From Akkermansia muciniphila (GTDB taxonomy: Bacteria; Verrucomicrobiota; Verrucomicrobiia; Limisphaerales; UBA9464), in NCBI GenBank assembly GCA_945883815.1, contig CAMCYJ010000005.1:1-64000 (forward strand): a stretch of DNA of 64,000 nt, in the 5' to 3' direction. The notes under the pieces are model-generated. The model made no database searches. It saw only the letters and a program-made list of their open reading frames with translations, and was not told where the DNA came from. Made by a program: the position numbers and the translations under genes. The stretch's first letter is position 1; each line of letters opens with the position of its first letter. Below are positions 1 through 7,633 of this stretch, in pieces.

Positions 1-120
1 CTGCCGACCTGCCGACCTGCCGACCTGCCGTCCTGCCGACCTGCCGAACTGCCGACCTGCCGACCTGCCGACCTGCCGACCTGCCGACCTGCCGACCTGC
101 CGACCTGCCGACCTGCGTAC
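1..120. repeat. Octamer tandem repeat (CTGCCGAC)n
   Basis: Fourteen consecutive copies of CTGCCGAC fill 1-112, with single-base variants at copy 4 (CTGCCGTC) and copy 6 (CTGCCGAA), followed by a degenerate copy CTGCGTAC at 113-120. The array continues off the left edge, so its full length is unknown. An 8-nt unit is not a multiple of three, so length changes would shift any reading frame crossing it. No gene is clearly fused to it inside the window; the next gene starts about 150 bases later. Confidence 0.97.
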
Positions 121-272
121 TTGACTCCAGCCGCAGCTCAGATGTTCCCACCACCTTCAACTCCACGGTCAGGAATTGCTACGCAAGCTTTTTCTCCAAA
201 CCACGCCTCCCCTCTAAAGGCCCAGCAATGTTTCCCACTGTAAGTACAGAGAAACTTAAATATTTTGTTAAA

Positions 273-857
273 ATGAAACTCAAATCGTTTGCTCTATCTT
301 TGGTGGTAGCATCTTCTCAGCTACTGCTTGGTGTTTATCAAACTCAACTAAAAGCTGGGGAATGCTATCGTACTGTTGCCAAGTATCCTCTTGATACTTT
401 TTGTAAAGATAATTGTACTGATGGGAGTGGGAGCTGTTTTTCGAGCTATCAAAAAAAGTATCGTGATAATGTCCAAATTACGAGTTGCTTGCCTTACCAA
501 CTGAGCGGATTTATCAACTGTGAGCCCGGGAAAGAAGAGGTTGTTGGAACAAAATGGAAATGCAGTACAGAAGTCAATACAAAGGGTCTTGTATTGTGTA
601 TCACTGCTGCTGCAGGAACCGGTCTAGCAATTTATGCTGCAGCAATAGCTACCGGAGGAACGGTAGTTCTTTTGGGTATGACCGAAGCACAGTTGTTGGG
701 TCTCGGTGGTGGTGCTTTAACAGGTATTGCTTCTTATTTGGGTTGTGACTATTGTTCAACGCACAATTGTGTTGTAAACAGGTTCGATCCTGGAGAAGAT
801 CTAAAAGAGGTGGTGTCTGTCAAGATAAAGGGTCAATGTCCGATACCGAAGGTCTAA
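273..857 (+). CDS. Cysteine-rich exported protein of unknown function
   Basis: I do not recognise this 194-residue protein. The ATG at 273 is chosen because it places a typical export signal at the N-terminus (Met-Lys-Leu-Lys followed by a hydrophobic stretch to about residue 25); an in-frame ATG at 228 would add 15 residues before it. The mature part has twelve cysteines and a central Gly/Ala-rich hydrophobic segment (about residues 110-160) that could span or insert in a membrane. Disulfide-stabilised, periplasmic or outer-surface location is inferred. The gene is clearly more AT-rich than the rest of the window, and the next gene starts 11 bases after its stop, so the two are probably co-transcribed. 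Composition suggests a recent or foreign acquisition. Confidence 0.6.
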   Translation: MKLKSFALSLVVASSQLLLGVYQTQLKAGECYRTVAKYPLDTFCKDNCTDGSGSCFSSYQKKYRDNVQITSCLPYQLSGFINCEPGKEEVVGTKWKCSTEVNTKGLVLCITAAAGTGLAIYAAAIATGGTVVLLGMTEAQLLGLGGGALTGIASYLGCDYCSTHNCVVNRFDPGEDLKEVVSVKIKGQCPIPKV

Positions 858-868
858 CCTAGCTTTCA

Positions 869-1975
869 ATGAAAAAATGTATTTTATATTTGTGCTTTTT
901 TATTAAGATAAATGGATATTCGGATGCTGGATTTGATTCATTGTCGACTGCGGTTAACTCTCCGTTCCCCGATCTGATTCAAATGGATCTTCAGGTTTTT
1001 AGGTCAAATAGACCTGAGCAGGTAAAGCCATTTATCGAAGAAGTGTCAGGTTTGATTTCACAAACAAGCTCTTATCAAATCTGGAGTAATGCGGTTGAAA
1101 AAGTGACTCGGGATGTAATATTACGAAACGAAAAAATTTCCCGATGTGTTTTGAATTATCGATTCCAGAAAAGTGGTTTAAATGTAAGGATTGACTCTAT
1201 TGAAGATTTGAGTGGGAGAAAGGAAGAACCGAGTAGCTTGGACTTCCCGACTCAGATTCATCTTCGCCGCCGAAAATCTGCCCAATCACCTGTAGAAAGA
1301 TACTCACTTAGTCCCTATGTCAAAGCTGCAAGAATTTCCAACAGGGACTCCGGCATTCCGTTCGACTGGGTCGAAGGTTGGTTGGAGCACCCTCCATCAA
1401 TAAAAGTTATCGCAGCGTTGTATTTAAAAAGCCCTTCAGAGTTTGATTTTGGCAAAAAGAATGATTATGGAAGATTGCAGTTGTATGAAATGAGGATTAA
1501 CAGTTCTTCTTCAGTTCGACCACTACTCCAAGTAGTTTATGATTCAGCGACGTCAAAATGGTTGGGAGTTTTTCTACTGAATCCGAATGGTGGTGTGACT
1601 AGTGCTGCGGTCGCGTCTGTTGGTTTGGGTGGATTTGCATCTGAAAATATTTTTATTCAATTCGATAAATATCCGATTGGTGATAAGGGTGAGATCGGTG
1701 GTAGTGCCGTGGTTGTAAAAAAAATTTCGCTTGATGCTGTTGATCCTGTCCGGTTTGACCCAGTGATCCCATCGGATTGGTTGGTCGTTGATGAACGATC
1801 CGGCAAGGCGACTCAAAACGGTGTAGTTGTTGGCGATGTGGGGCCGGTAGATGAGGTTAGGCAACCCGATTCGCTCGTACCCACTAAGCGGTTGTTGATG
1901 CGATCGATCATCCTTTTAGGATTTGTGGTGTTACCGATTTTGATTTTCTTTGCTGTTAGAAAATACAGTATTTAA
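869..1975 (+). CDS. Exported, C-terminally membrane-anchored protein of unknown function
   Basis: A 368-residue protein with no family I recognise. It begins Met-Lys-Lys with a short hydrophobic signal-like stretch (to about residue 20) and ends with one strong transmembrane helix (about residues 342-362) followed by a short basic tail, so most of it should lie outside the cytoplasm, anchored by its C-terminus. There is no PEP motif before the helix, so it does not look like an exosortase substrate. It follows the cysteine-rich gene at 273-857 with an 11-base gap and shares its low GC, which is unlike the rest of the window. The pair probably functions together at the cell envelope; what it does cannot be read from the sequence. 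Confidence 0.6.
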   Translation: MKKCILYLCFFIKINGYSDAGFDSLSTAVNSPFPDLIQMDLQVFRSNRPEQVKPFIEEVSGLISQTSSYQIWSNAVEKVTRDVILRNEKISRCVLNYRFQKSGLNVRIDSIEDLSGRKEEPSSLDFPTQIHLRRRKSAQSPVERYSLSPYVKAARISNRDSGIPFDWVEGWLEHPPSIKVIAALYLKSPSEFDFGKKNDYGRLQLYEMRINSSSSVRPLLQVVYDSATSKWLGVFLLNPNGGVTSAAVASVGLGGFASENIFIQFDKYPIGDKGEIGGSAVVVKKISLDAVDPVRFDPVIPSDWLVVDERSGKATQNGVVVGDVGPVDEVRQPDSLVPTKRLLMRSIILLGFVVLPILIFFAVRKYSI

Positions 1976-2128
1976 TGGTCTCTGCTTGAATCGTCACTAA
2001 GTCAAAGTGCTGAAGAGGTCCGCGGGCCACCGATAGGTAAAGCTGAATACTTTTTGAGGGATGCGACCGAATCCAATTTGAAAATAGTCATACCGCTGGG
2101 CTCGCATTGTACGGCAGCGGTAAGGAGT

Positions 2129-2419
2129 AAAGGGGTCAGTTCTTGATATTGTTTACTCCCCACCCAGCTTCCTCCGGCGATACAAGAGATGGTTTAGGTA
2201 ACCGCGCGTGCCCATCGCCAGACGCTCGGCGATCCATCCCACTGTCATCGTCGTCTCCGCCCGTAAGCGCCTCCGCCGTCTCCGCGCGCTCCTCGTCGCA
2301 ATGCTCAGCCCTCATCCGCGCGCTCATCTGCGCCAGCATACTCGACCCTCAACTTGCGGGCCATGACTGGAGAGTGGCTTCGGCCGCTTTATGTATCAAT
2401 ATCAAGAACTGACCCCTTT
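2129..2419. mobile_element. Miniature RAYT-derived element (IS200/Y1 relic)
   Basis: A 291-bp segment is bounded by perfect 23-bp inverted repeats at 2129-2151 and 2397-2419 (core GGGGTCAGTTCTTGATATTG on the plus strand at the left end). Inside, on the minus strand, only the extreme N- and C-terminal codons of a REP-associated tyrosine transposase remain. No target duplication is visible, which fits Y1 transposases of the IS200/IS605 group. The element looks like a non-autonomous internal-deletion derivative that a full-length RAYT elsewhere in the genome could have mobilised. Confidence 0.8.
2153..2364 (-). pseudogene. REP-associated tyrosine transposase, internally deleted
   Basis: Reading from ATG at 2364 gives MARKLRVEYAGA, the usual N-terminus of RAYT transposases, then hits a stop after 19 codons. 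In another frame the last part reads TTMTVGWIAERLAMGTRGYL and then NHLLYRRRKLGGE before TAA at 2153-2155, the typical RAYT C-terminus with its helix-turn-helix-like segment. The whole catalytic middle, including the HUH motif and the active tyrosine, is missing. The two pieces are out of frame, so no transposase can be made. Assignment rests on recognising the two family-typical ends. Confidence 0.8.
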
Positions 2420-2556
2420 GCGCGTGTCTTGGAATCTCGCCGGTATTAGCCTCTGGGGCCGCCGCGCCTCAAAGGCGTTGGAGGATTGGGCCAGTCACCC
2501 ATGGATGCGCCGGGATCAGTCCGGCCCACTCGGTGGGTCGATTCAAGTCCCCCACC

Positions 2557-2745
2557 TCACCAACCCTTGCGGTAGGCGAGGATGAGGAAGGTGATGAACG
2601 CGGCGGCGAAGGCTACCAGGGCGAGGATGAGCAGGGCCTTGAGGACCTTGAAACCGAGCTTCAGGAAGAGCAGCACCAACGCCAGCCCCACCGCCGCAGC
2701 CACCGCGATGGCGATCCATTGCGCGGTGCTCAAGGCGGGGAGCAT
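2557..2745 (-). CDS. Small two-helix membrane protein
   Basis: A 62-residue protein consisting almost entirely of two hydrophobic helices (about residues 8-29 and 33-56) separated by a Lys/Gly turn, and ending in a short basic tail. It lies 53 bases downstream of the DAHP synthase gene on the same strand and is probably co-transcribed with it. I do not recognise a family and see no catalytic residues; an inner-membrane location is the only supported statement. Coding status is supported by the clean amphipathic/hydrophobic pattern and sensible start, but the gene is short. Confidence 0.55.
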   Translation of the reverse strand: MLPALSTAQWIAIAVAAAVGLALVLLFLKLGFKVLKALLILALVAFAAAFITFLILAYRKGW

Positions 2746-2798
2746 GGCTGGCGGGGGGTGGGTCGGTCCGGTCGTCAGTTCGTCGGGCCGTCAGATTG

Positions 2799-3893
2799 TC
2801 AGATCGTCGTCGTTGCAGCGGGCGTTGCGGCCGGGGTGCTGGCCACGCCCGATTTACGCAGTACCTCGGCGCCGTGCCGGAGCATGCGCTCGGTGACTTC
2901 CCAGCCCAGGCAGGCGTCGGTGATGCTGAGGCCGTACTTCAGGTCCTTGGGGTCCTTCAGCGACTGGGCCCCCTCGTTGAGGTGGCTCTCGACCATCACG
3001 CCGATGAGCGGCTTGCAGCCCTCGGCTCGCTGGGCGATGAGGTTCATCCACACGTCTTCCTGACGGGCATGCTGCTTGCCAGAATTGGCATGGCTGCAAT
3101 CGACCATGAGGGCTTCGGGCAGTTTGGCGGCCTTCAACTGGGCGGCAGCTTCGGCGATGGAGGCCGCGTCGAAATTGGTGCGGGCTCGTCCGCCCCGCAG
3201 GACGACATGGCCGTCGTCATTGCCGGTGGTCCGGACCACCGAGGTGACTCCCTCCTGATCCATGCCCAGAAAATGATGCGAGTGTCGGGCCGACAGCATC
3301 GCGTCGATGGCGATTTGCAGGGAACCGTCGGTGCCGTTCTTGAAGCCCACGGGCATGGAGAGACCACTGGCCATTTCGCGGTGGGTTTGGCTCTCGGTGG
3401 TTCGTGCGCCGATGGCGGCCCAGCTGATGAGGTCGGCCAAATATTGCGGCACCACGGGATCCAGAAATTCGGTGGCGGCCGGGAGACCCAGGTGGTTCAC
3501 CGCCAGGAGGAGTCGCCGTCCGATTCGAAGGCCGGTGTCGACATCATACGTGCCGTCCAGTTGGGGGTCGTTGATGAGACCCTTCCACCCGATCGTGGTG
3601 CGGGGCTTCTCGAAATAAACCCGCATCACCAGAAAGAGTTGATCCGACACCTCGGCCGACAGGGCGGCGAGTTTGCGCGCGTATTCCATCGCGGCCTCGG
3701 GATCGTGGATGGAGCACGGGCCGATTACCACCAGCAGGCGCGGATCTTCGCCGCGCAAGATGCGCTGCACGGTCAGGCGACCTTGGACCACGGTTTTGTT
3801 GGCGCGCTCGTCCATCGGCAGCGCTTCCTTGAGTTCGCGCGGTGCCGGGAGGCGTCGTGTGGCGACGACGCGGAGGTCGTTCGTCTTTTGCAT
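2799..3893 (-). CDS. aroF: 3-deoxy-7-phosphoheptulonate synthase (class I, AroFGH type)
   Basis: Catalyses the first step of aromatic amino acid synthesis, condensing phosphoenolpyruvate with erythrose 4-phosphate to DAHP in the cytoplasm. The 364-residue length is normal for the class I family. Seen motifs include [11 protein letters not shown] (about 55-65), the PEP-binding segment [12 protein letters not shown] followed by GFKNGTDGS (about 162-190), the metal/substrate segment [10 protein letters not shown], and ESHLNEG. The paralogue (AroF, AroG or AroH, i.e. which amino acid feeds back on it) cannot be decided by eye; the symbol is therefore a family label. The last ~15 residues are a low-complexity Ala/Thr/Pro tail that looks like an extension. 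A small membrane protein gene follows. Confidence 0.95.
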   Translation of the reverse strand: MQKTNDLRVVATRRLPAPRELKEALPMDERANKTVVQGRLTVQRILRGEDPRLLVVIGPCSIHDPEAAMEYARKLAALSAEVSDQLFLVMRVYFEKPRTTIGWKGLINDPQLDGTYDVDTGLRIGRRLLLAVNHLGLPAATEFLDPVVPQYLADLISWAAIGARTTESQTHREMASGLSMPVGFKNGTDGSLQIAIDAMLSARHSHHFLGMDQEGVTSVVRTTGNDDGHVVLRGGRARTNFDAASIAEAAAQLKAAKLPEALMVDCSHANSGKQHARQEDVWMNLIAQRAEGCKPLIGVMVESHLNEGAQSLKDPKDLKYGLSITDACLGWEVTERMLRHGAEVLRKSGVASTPAATPAATTTI

Positions 3894-3920
3894 GTCGGGA
3901 AAGAGTGTAGGGGTAGAAAA

Positions 3921-5069
3921 CTAAGGTTGGAAGGGCTGCGGTGCGCCGGGCAGCAGCTTGACGCGGGCCTCAGCCCGGAGTCGGTCGCCGTATTCGGGAA
4001 TCCGAACCTCCATCTCGCGTTGGATCATCATTTCGCGGATTTGGTCGGCTACTTCGGCCATCGGGATGACCCGTGCCGGGACGTCATCCAGCTTCTTGAA
4101 GAGGTGGAATCCAAATTGGGTGGACACCACTTGGGTGTGCAGCGTGCCTGGCTTGAGATCCCAAACCGCCTTTTCGAACTCGGGGAACATCTGCCCTTTT
4201 TGGAAAACGTACTCTCCACCGCGTTCCCGCGAGGTCGGGTCGTCGCTCACTTGCTTGGCCAGGGTGGCAAAGTTGGTCCCCGCCTTAAGTTGGGCGAGCG
4301 CTTCTTCGGCCTTCTTCCGCTTGGCTTCGATGGCGTCGGCCGGGAGTTTTTCTCGGGTTTCCGGGTTGATGGTGGCGAAGAAGATCTGGGCGGCCTTCAC
4401 CTGGTCGGGCTTTTTCCAGCGGGTGTCATCCGAGTCGTAGTAGCCTTGGATGTCCGAATCCGGAATGCGGATGCGGTTCTTCACTTCCCGGTCGATGATG
4501 TTCACCGTCAGCGCTTCCTCGAACTTCTCCTGCCGGAACGTCTCCTCGGTGAGACCCGCCTGGGCCAGGGTCCGGAAGAAGACTTCCGGGGAGGGGGCGC
4601 TCTTGATCATGCTTTCGATTCGGCTCTTGGATTCAAAGAGGGCCCGGTTGGTGTCGCCCTGATCGGCCCGACGCAGGACCAGTTGCACGAAGATGAGGGT
4701 GTCGAGGGTGCGTCCGCGGAGGACGTTGAGGTCGCGATCCGAAAGCGAACGGCCCGCGGCGGCGGCCTCAGCGACCGCTCGTGACACCTTGGCACCGACC
4801 GCACTGGCGGTGATGCGGATGCCGTCGCCTTCAGCCCAGACCGATTCCGCATTGGTTGAGACCGTGGGAACCTTGTCGATGGTGCTGGCCGCAGCGGCAG
4901 GGGGCGTGGTGGAAGGGGGGCGAGCGGCCGGTGCCGTGAACGCGTCTAGCGAGTTGGTCAGCACTAGTTTGGGCACGGGACGGCCCGTGGCTGATGGCGG
5001 CGTGGAGCCATTTTGCGCCAAGACCATCGGCAGGAGCCACATCCACAGGGAAGCAATCAACAACCTCAT
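3921..5069 (-). CDS. Exported parvulin-type peptidyl-prolyl isomerase (SurA/PpiC-like)
   Basis: A 382-residue periplasmic folding factor. It has an N-terminal signal peptide (to about residue 18, ending LAQ), a Pro/Ala/Thr-rich linker to about residue 75, a helical SurA-N-like region (about 80-215) and one parvulin domain (about 225-330) with the family-typical AAQIFFATI, GGEYVFQKGQMFPEF and STQFGFHLFKKLDD segments. The C-terminal helix returns to the SurA-like lobe. Expected role is chaperone/isomerase action on outer-membrane or secreted proteins. It lies 27 bases upstream of the DAHP synthase gene on the same strand, which suggests co-transcription without an obvious functional link. Confidence 0.9.
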   Translation of the reverse strand: MRLLIASLWMWLLPMVLAQNGSTPPSATGRPVPKLVLTNSLDAFTAPAARPPSTTPPAAAASTIDKVPTVSTNAESVWAEGDGIRITASAVGAKVSRAVAEAAAAGRSLSDRDLNVLRGRTLDTLIFVQLVLRRADQGDTNRALFESKSRIESMIKSAPSPEVFFRTLAQAGLTEETFRQEKFEEALTVNIIDREVKNRIRIPDSDIQGYYDSDDTRWKKPDQVKAAQIFFATINPETREKLPADAIEAKRKKAEEALAQLKAGTNFATLAKQVSDDPTSRERGGEYVFQKGQMFPEFEKAVWDLKPGTLHTQVVSTQFGFHLFKKLDDVPARVIPMAEVADQIREMMIQREMEVRIPEYGDRLRAEARVKLLPGAPQPFQP

Positions 5070-5235
5070 GAAGGAATCAGCCTAACCCCGGGGTCCGGGG
5101 AAAACCAGCGTGGAACCTGTCGTCCGCACCCTGCGAACGGTGTGGCCCTGTAGCCTGGGGACTTTGGGTTGAATTTCCCGAGGGCGTCCCCTCCTCAGGA
5201 GCGCTGCAGAACCCAGTGAGGATGAGTGCCTGGGC

Positions 5236-6666
5236 TCAGTTCCGGAATCCGAGTCGGTCCAGGCCGGTTTGTACCTCGGGGCAGGACATGAAGAGGCGCC
5301 AGAGCAGGCCGGTACGATGGTTTTCCAGCATGACCACGATGGGGCCCTGATCGATGGCGAGGTACCAGGGTTTGCACCACCGGTGATGGAGGCTGAAGCC
5401 GTCGTAGAATCCATAGGGGCCGTAAATCCAATGGCCGAGGTCGTCGTGGAAATGGCGGAGCGCCCGCAGGCTTTCCCGGGGGGTGTACGGGAAGGACGAC
5501 AAGGCGGCCGTTGGGGAGATCACTCCCAGGTCTTCGTCCGGGCGGTGTGCCGCGTAAAACCCCACCGAGTATCCAGCGGTCAGTCCCCAGCAGTACGGGC
5601 CATAGCCGCGGTAGCCGTGCGGGTTGTCGATGCAGTGCTGCAGGTTGATCCGCGTGTGCTTCACGTTGTGCCGCCAGTAGTCGGCGTAGCGGTCACGGAG
5701 TCCGCGCGGGTCGAGTCCTAAGAAAGAATAGTGTGACCAGAAGAGGGGGCCGCCCGACCGGGAATCTCCCTGATGGTTGAGTTCCAAATGCGGCCCCGGG
5801 GTTTTTGGATCGGTGTTGTTCCGGATGCGCCCAGCGCGCGCCCAGCCCTCGTGGTAGGCCGCCGCGGGGATGGGGTGTGTCGGGGACGAGGCCGCCAGCA
5901 CGTAGGTGATCAGGCATTCGTTGTAGCCCTCGATTCGAAAATTCATGGCCCAGCCCTTGTCGGGCGACCAATGCCAGTAGAGCGCGTTCTGTCCGCCGCG
6001 TTGGTACCAGTCCCATTCCACGCCTTGCCACAGGCGGTCGATGCGTTCGGCCAGGGCTTGTTCCGCCGGGGAACCGTCGCGGAAGTATTGCCGCACGCAG
6101 AGAAGGCCTTGGACCAGGAACGACGTCTCGACAAGGTCCCCGCCATTGTCATCGCGGCTGAAGGGTTTGACCCGGCCGGTGGGGCCTTCCATCCAGTGGG
6201 GCCAGGCTCCATGGAAGCGGTCGGACTTCTCCAAGAACCCCACGATGCGCGTCAGGCGCTCGGCCCCCTCGGTCCGCTTTATGAACCCGCGCTCGATGCC
6301 CACCAGCAGGGCCATGACTCCGAAGCCCGTGCCTCCGGAAGTGACGATGTGCGCGTCGTGGTCGGGGTAGTCGCCGTCGACGTGGAAGCGTTCGCGCGCG
6401 GCCCCGGAGTGGGGTTCGGCACCGTCCCAGAAGTAGCGGAAGGTGCGGTGTTGGACTTCGCGGATGAGGGCGCTATCGCTCAGGCGTTGCGGGCTCGTGC
6501 CCGGTTCGCGGACCCGCGGGTTTCCCCGGAGTTCCACGCGGGACGGGCTGAGTGTCGATTCTAGGGCTGCGCCCACGGCGGGTCGGGTCGCGAGGGTCAC
6601 GAGGAGGAGGACCCAGAGAGTGGTCGATCGGAGCAAGATCGATCGGAGCAGGACGCCTCGGAACAT
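5236..6666 (-). CDS. Exported GH144-type glucoamylase-like protein
   Basis: The 476-residue protein has a signal peptide (about residues 1-32, ending AVGA) followed by a glycoamylase-like (alpha/alpha)6 domain: RTFRYFWDGAEP, TSGGTGFGVMALLVG, and near the C-terminus FYDGFS and the long WYLAIDQGPI segment. These are hallmarks of the PF10091/GH144 family, whose characterised members are endo-beta-1,2-glucanases; related enzymes act on other beta-glucans. A periplasmic or secreted glycosidase is expected. There is no neighbouring transporter or other glycosidase, so the substrate cannot be inferred from context. Downstream is the PPIase gene after 166 bases of non-coding DNA. Confidence 0.88.
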   Translation of the reverse strand: MFRGVLLRSILLRSTTLWVLLLVTLATRPAVGAALESTLSPSRVELRGNPRVREPGTSPQRLSDSALIREVQHRTFRYFWDGAEPHSGAARERFHVDGDYPDHDAHIVTSGGTGFGVMALLVGIERGFIKRTEGAERLTRIVGFLEKSDRFHGAWPHWMEGPTGRVKPFSRDDNGGDLVETSFLVQGLLCVRQYFRDGSPAEQALAERIDRLWQGVEWDWYQRGGQNALYWHWSPDKGWAMNFRIEGYNECLITYVLAASSPTHPIPAAAYHEGWARAGRIRNNTDPKTPGPHLELNHQGDSRSGGPLFWSHYSFLGLDPRGLRDRYADYWRHNVKHTRINLQHCIDNPHGYRGYGPYCWGLTAGYSVGFYAAHRPDEDLGVISPTAALSSFPYTPRESLRALRHFHDDLGHWIYGPYGFYDGFSLHHRWCKPWYLAIDQGPIVVMLENHRTGLLWRLFMSCPEVQTGLDRLGFRN

Positions 6667-6788
6667 GGCGGTTAGGAGCTATGGAGCGACGGGGCGGGTT
6701 CGGTGGGTTTTTCTGGACCGATGGGCTGACGGGAAAGGGTGGCCAAGAGTCCCAGTGGTCCCTGGGGACTCCCGCCGAGGTCCTCCCA

Positions 6789-7550
6789 TCAATGCCTCGG
6801 GTTCGAGGCCGGTTTCGACCAGCTGTCCTGGGCTTTCTTGAGCTGCTTGGCGCTGAGACCAAAGGCCTTCAGCACCCCGGTGGCCATCATGCGATTGCCC
6901 TCGGGATTCATGTGGACCCCGTCGCTCGTGAGCAGGTTGCCCTTGTGATCGGGACCGGCCTTGGCGATGGCGGATTGCATGTCGGCGTTCAGATCGGCCA
7001 ATCGGCACTTCTTCTTCTTGGCCAAGTCGCGCAGGAAGGCGTTGTAAGTGGCGAGCTTCTGGTTGTTGGAGTTGGGGGCATCTTCGCCGATCATGGTGGA
7101 CGTCAGGATCATCACCTTCACGCCGGCGGCCTGACACTTCTCCACAATTTCAGTGATGTTCTTTTTGTAGGGCTCCAGCGGGATGCCGTTGGCCCCGTGC
7201 CACACATCGTTGACGCCGCAGCTCAAGGTCATCCAGTCGGGTTTCTTGCTCAGGACATCACGATCCAGGCGCTCGAGCATCTGGTTGGACTTGTGACCGC
7301 TGATGCCCGCCGGGATGGAACTTACCTGGATGCCGTTGGCCTCGAGGCCTCGGATGACCAAGGTCACATAGCCCTGGGGCTCGGCACCGGCCTGGGTGAT
7401 GGAGTCTCCCATGAAGCCGATCTTCTGGCCGTTCTTGAGGGGGATGCTCGCCGCCTCGACGGGTGCGGTGATCACGGTCATCGAAAGCAGGAGGGTCGAC
7501 ATCAGGGTGGCGACCGTTCCTGGGACGCTGTGGCGGGATGGAATGCTCAT
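6789..7550 (-). CDS. Exported SGNH/GDSL-type esterase
   Basis: Start at ATG 7550 gives a 253-residue protein with a clean signal peptide (about 1-33, ending VEA); a longer in-frame reading would run into the preceding gene and is rejected. The SGNH blocks are visible: block I FMGDSITQAG (nucleophile Ser), block II Gly in AGISGHKS, block III SCGVNDVW (oxyanion Asn), and block V DGVHMNPEG (catalytic Asp and His). Expected activity is hydrolysis of esters, often acetyl groups on polysaccharides, in the periplasm. It lies between the GH144 gene and a large membrane protein, all on the minus strand, so a role in carbohydrate processing with GH144 is plausible but unproven. Confidence 0.9.
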   Translation of the reverse strand: MSIPSRHSVPGTVATLMSTLLLSMTVITAPVEAASIPLKNGQKIGFMGDSITQAGAEPQGYVTLVIRGLEANGIQVSSIPAGISGHKSNQMLERLDRDVLSKKPDWMTLSCGVNDVWHGANGIPLEPYKKNITEIVEKCQAAGVKVMILTSTMIGEDAPNSNNQKLATYNAFLRDLAKKKKCRLADLNADMQSAIAKAGPDHKGNLLTSDGVHMNPEGNRMMATGVLKAFGLSAKQLKKAQDSWSKPASNPRH

Positions 7551-7633
7551 GTAAACCGGCAAGGTGCCCGGAGCCTCGTCGGCGGTCACGAGGGTTTTCC
7601 TCCGGGTGGTTTTCCCCGGGGTTTCCCTCGGGC

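Noticed and set aside
2796-4784. A 662-codon open frame on the plus strand across the DAHP synthase and PPIase genes
   Set aside because: It crosses two real minus-strand genes and has no recognisable domain; the opposite-strand proteins carry full family motifs.
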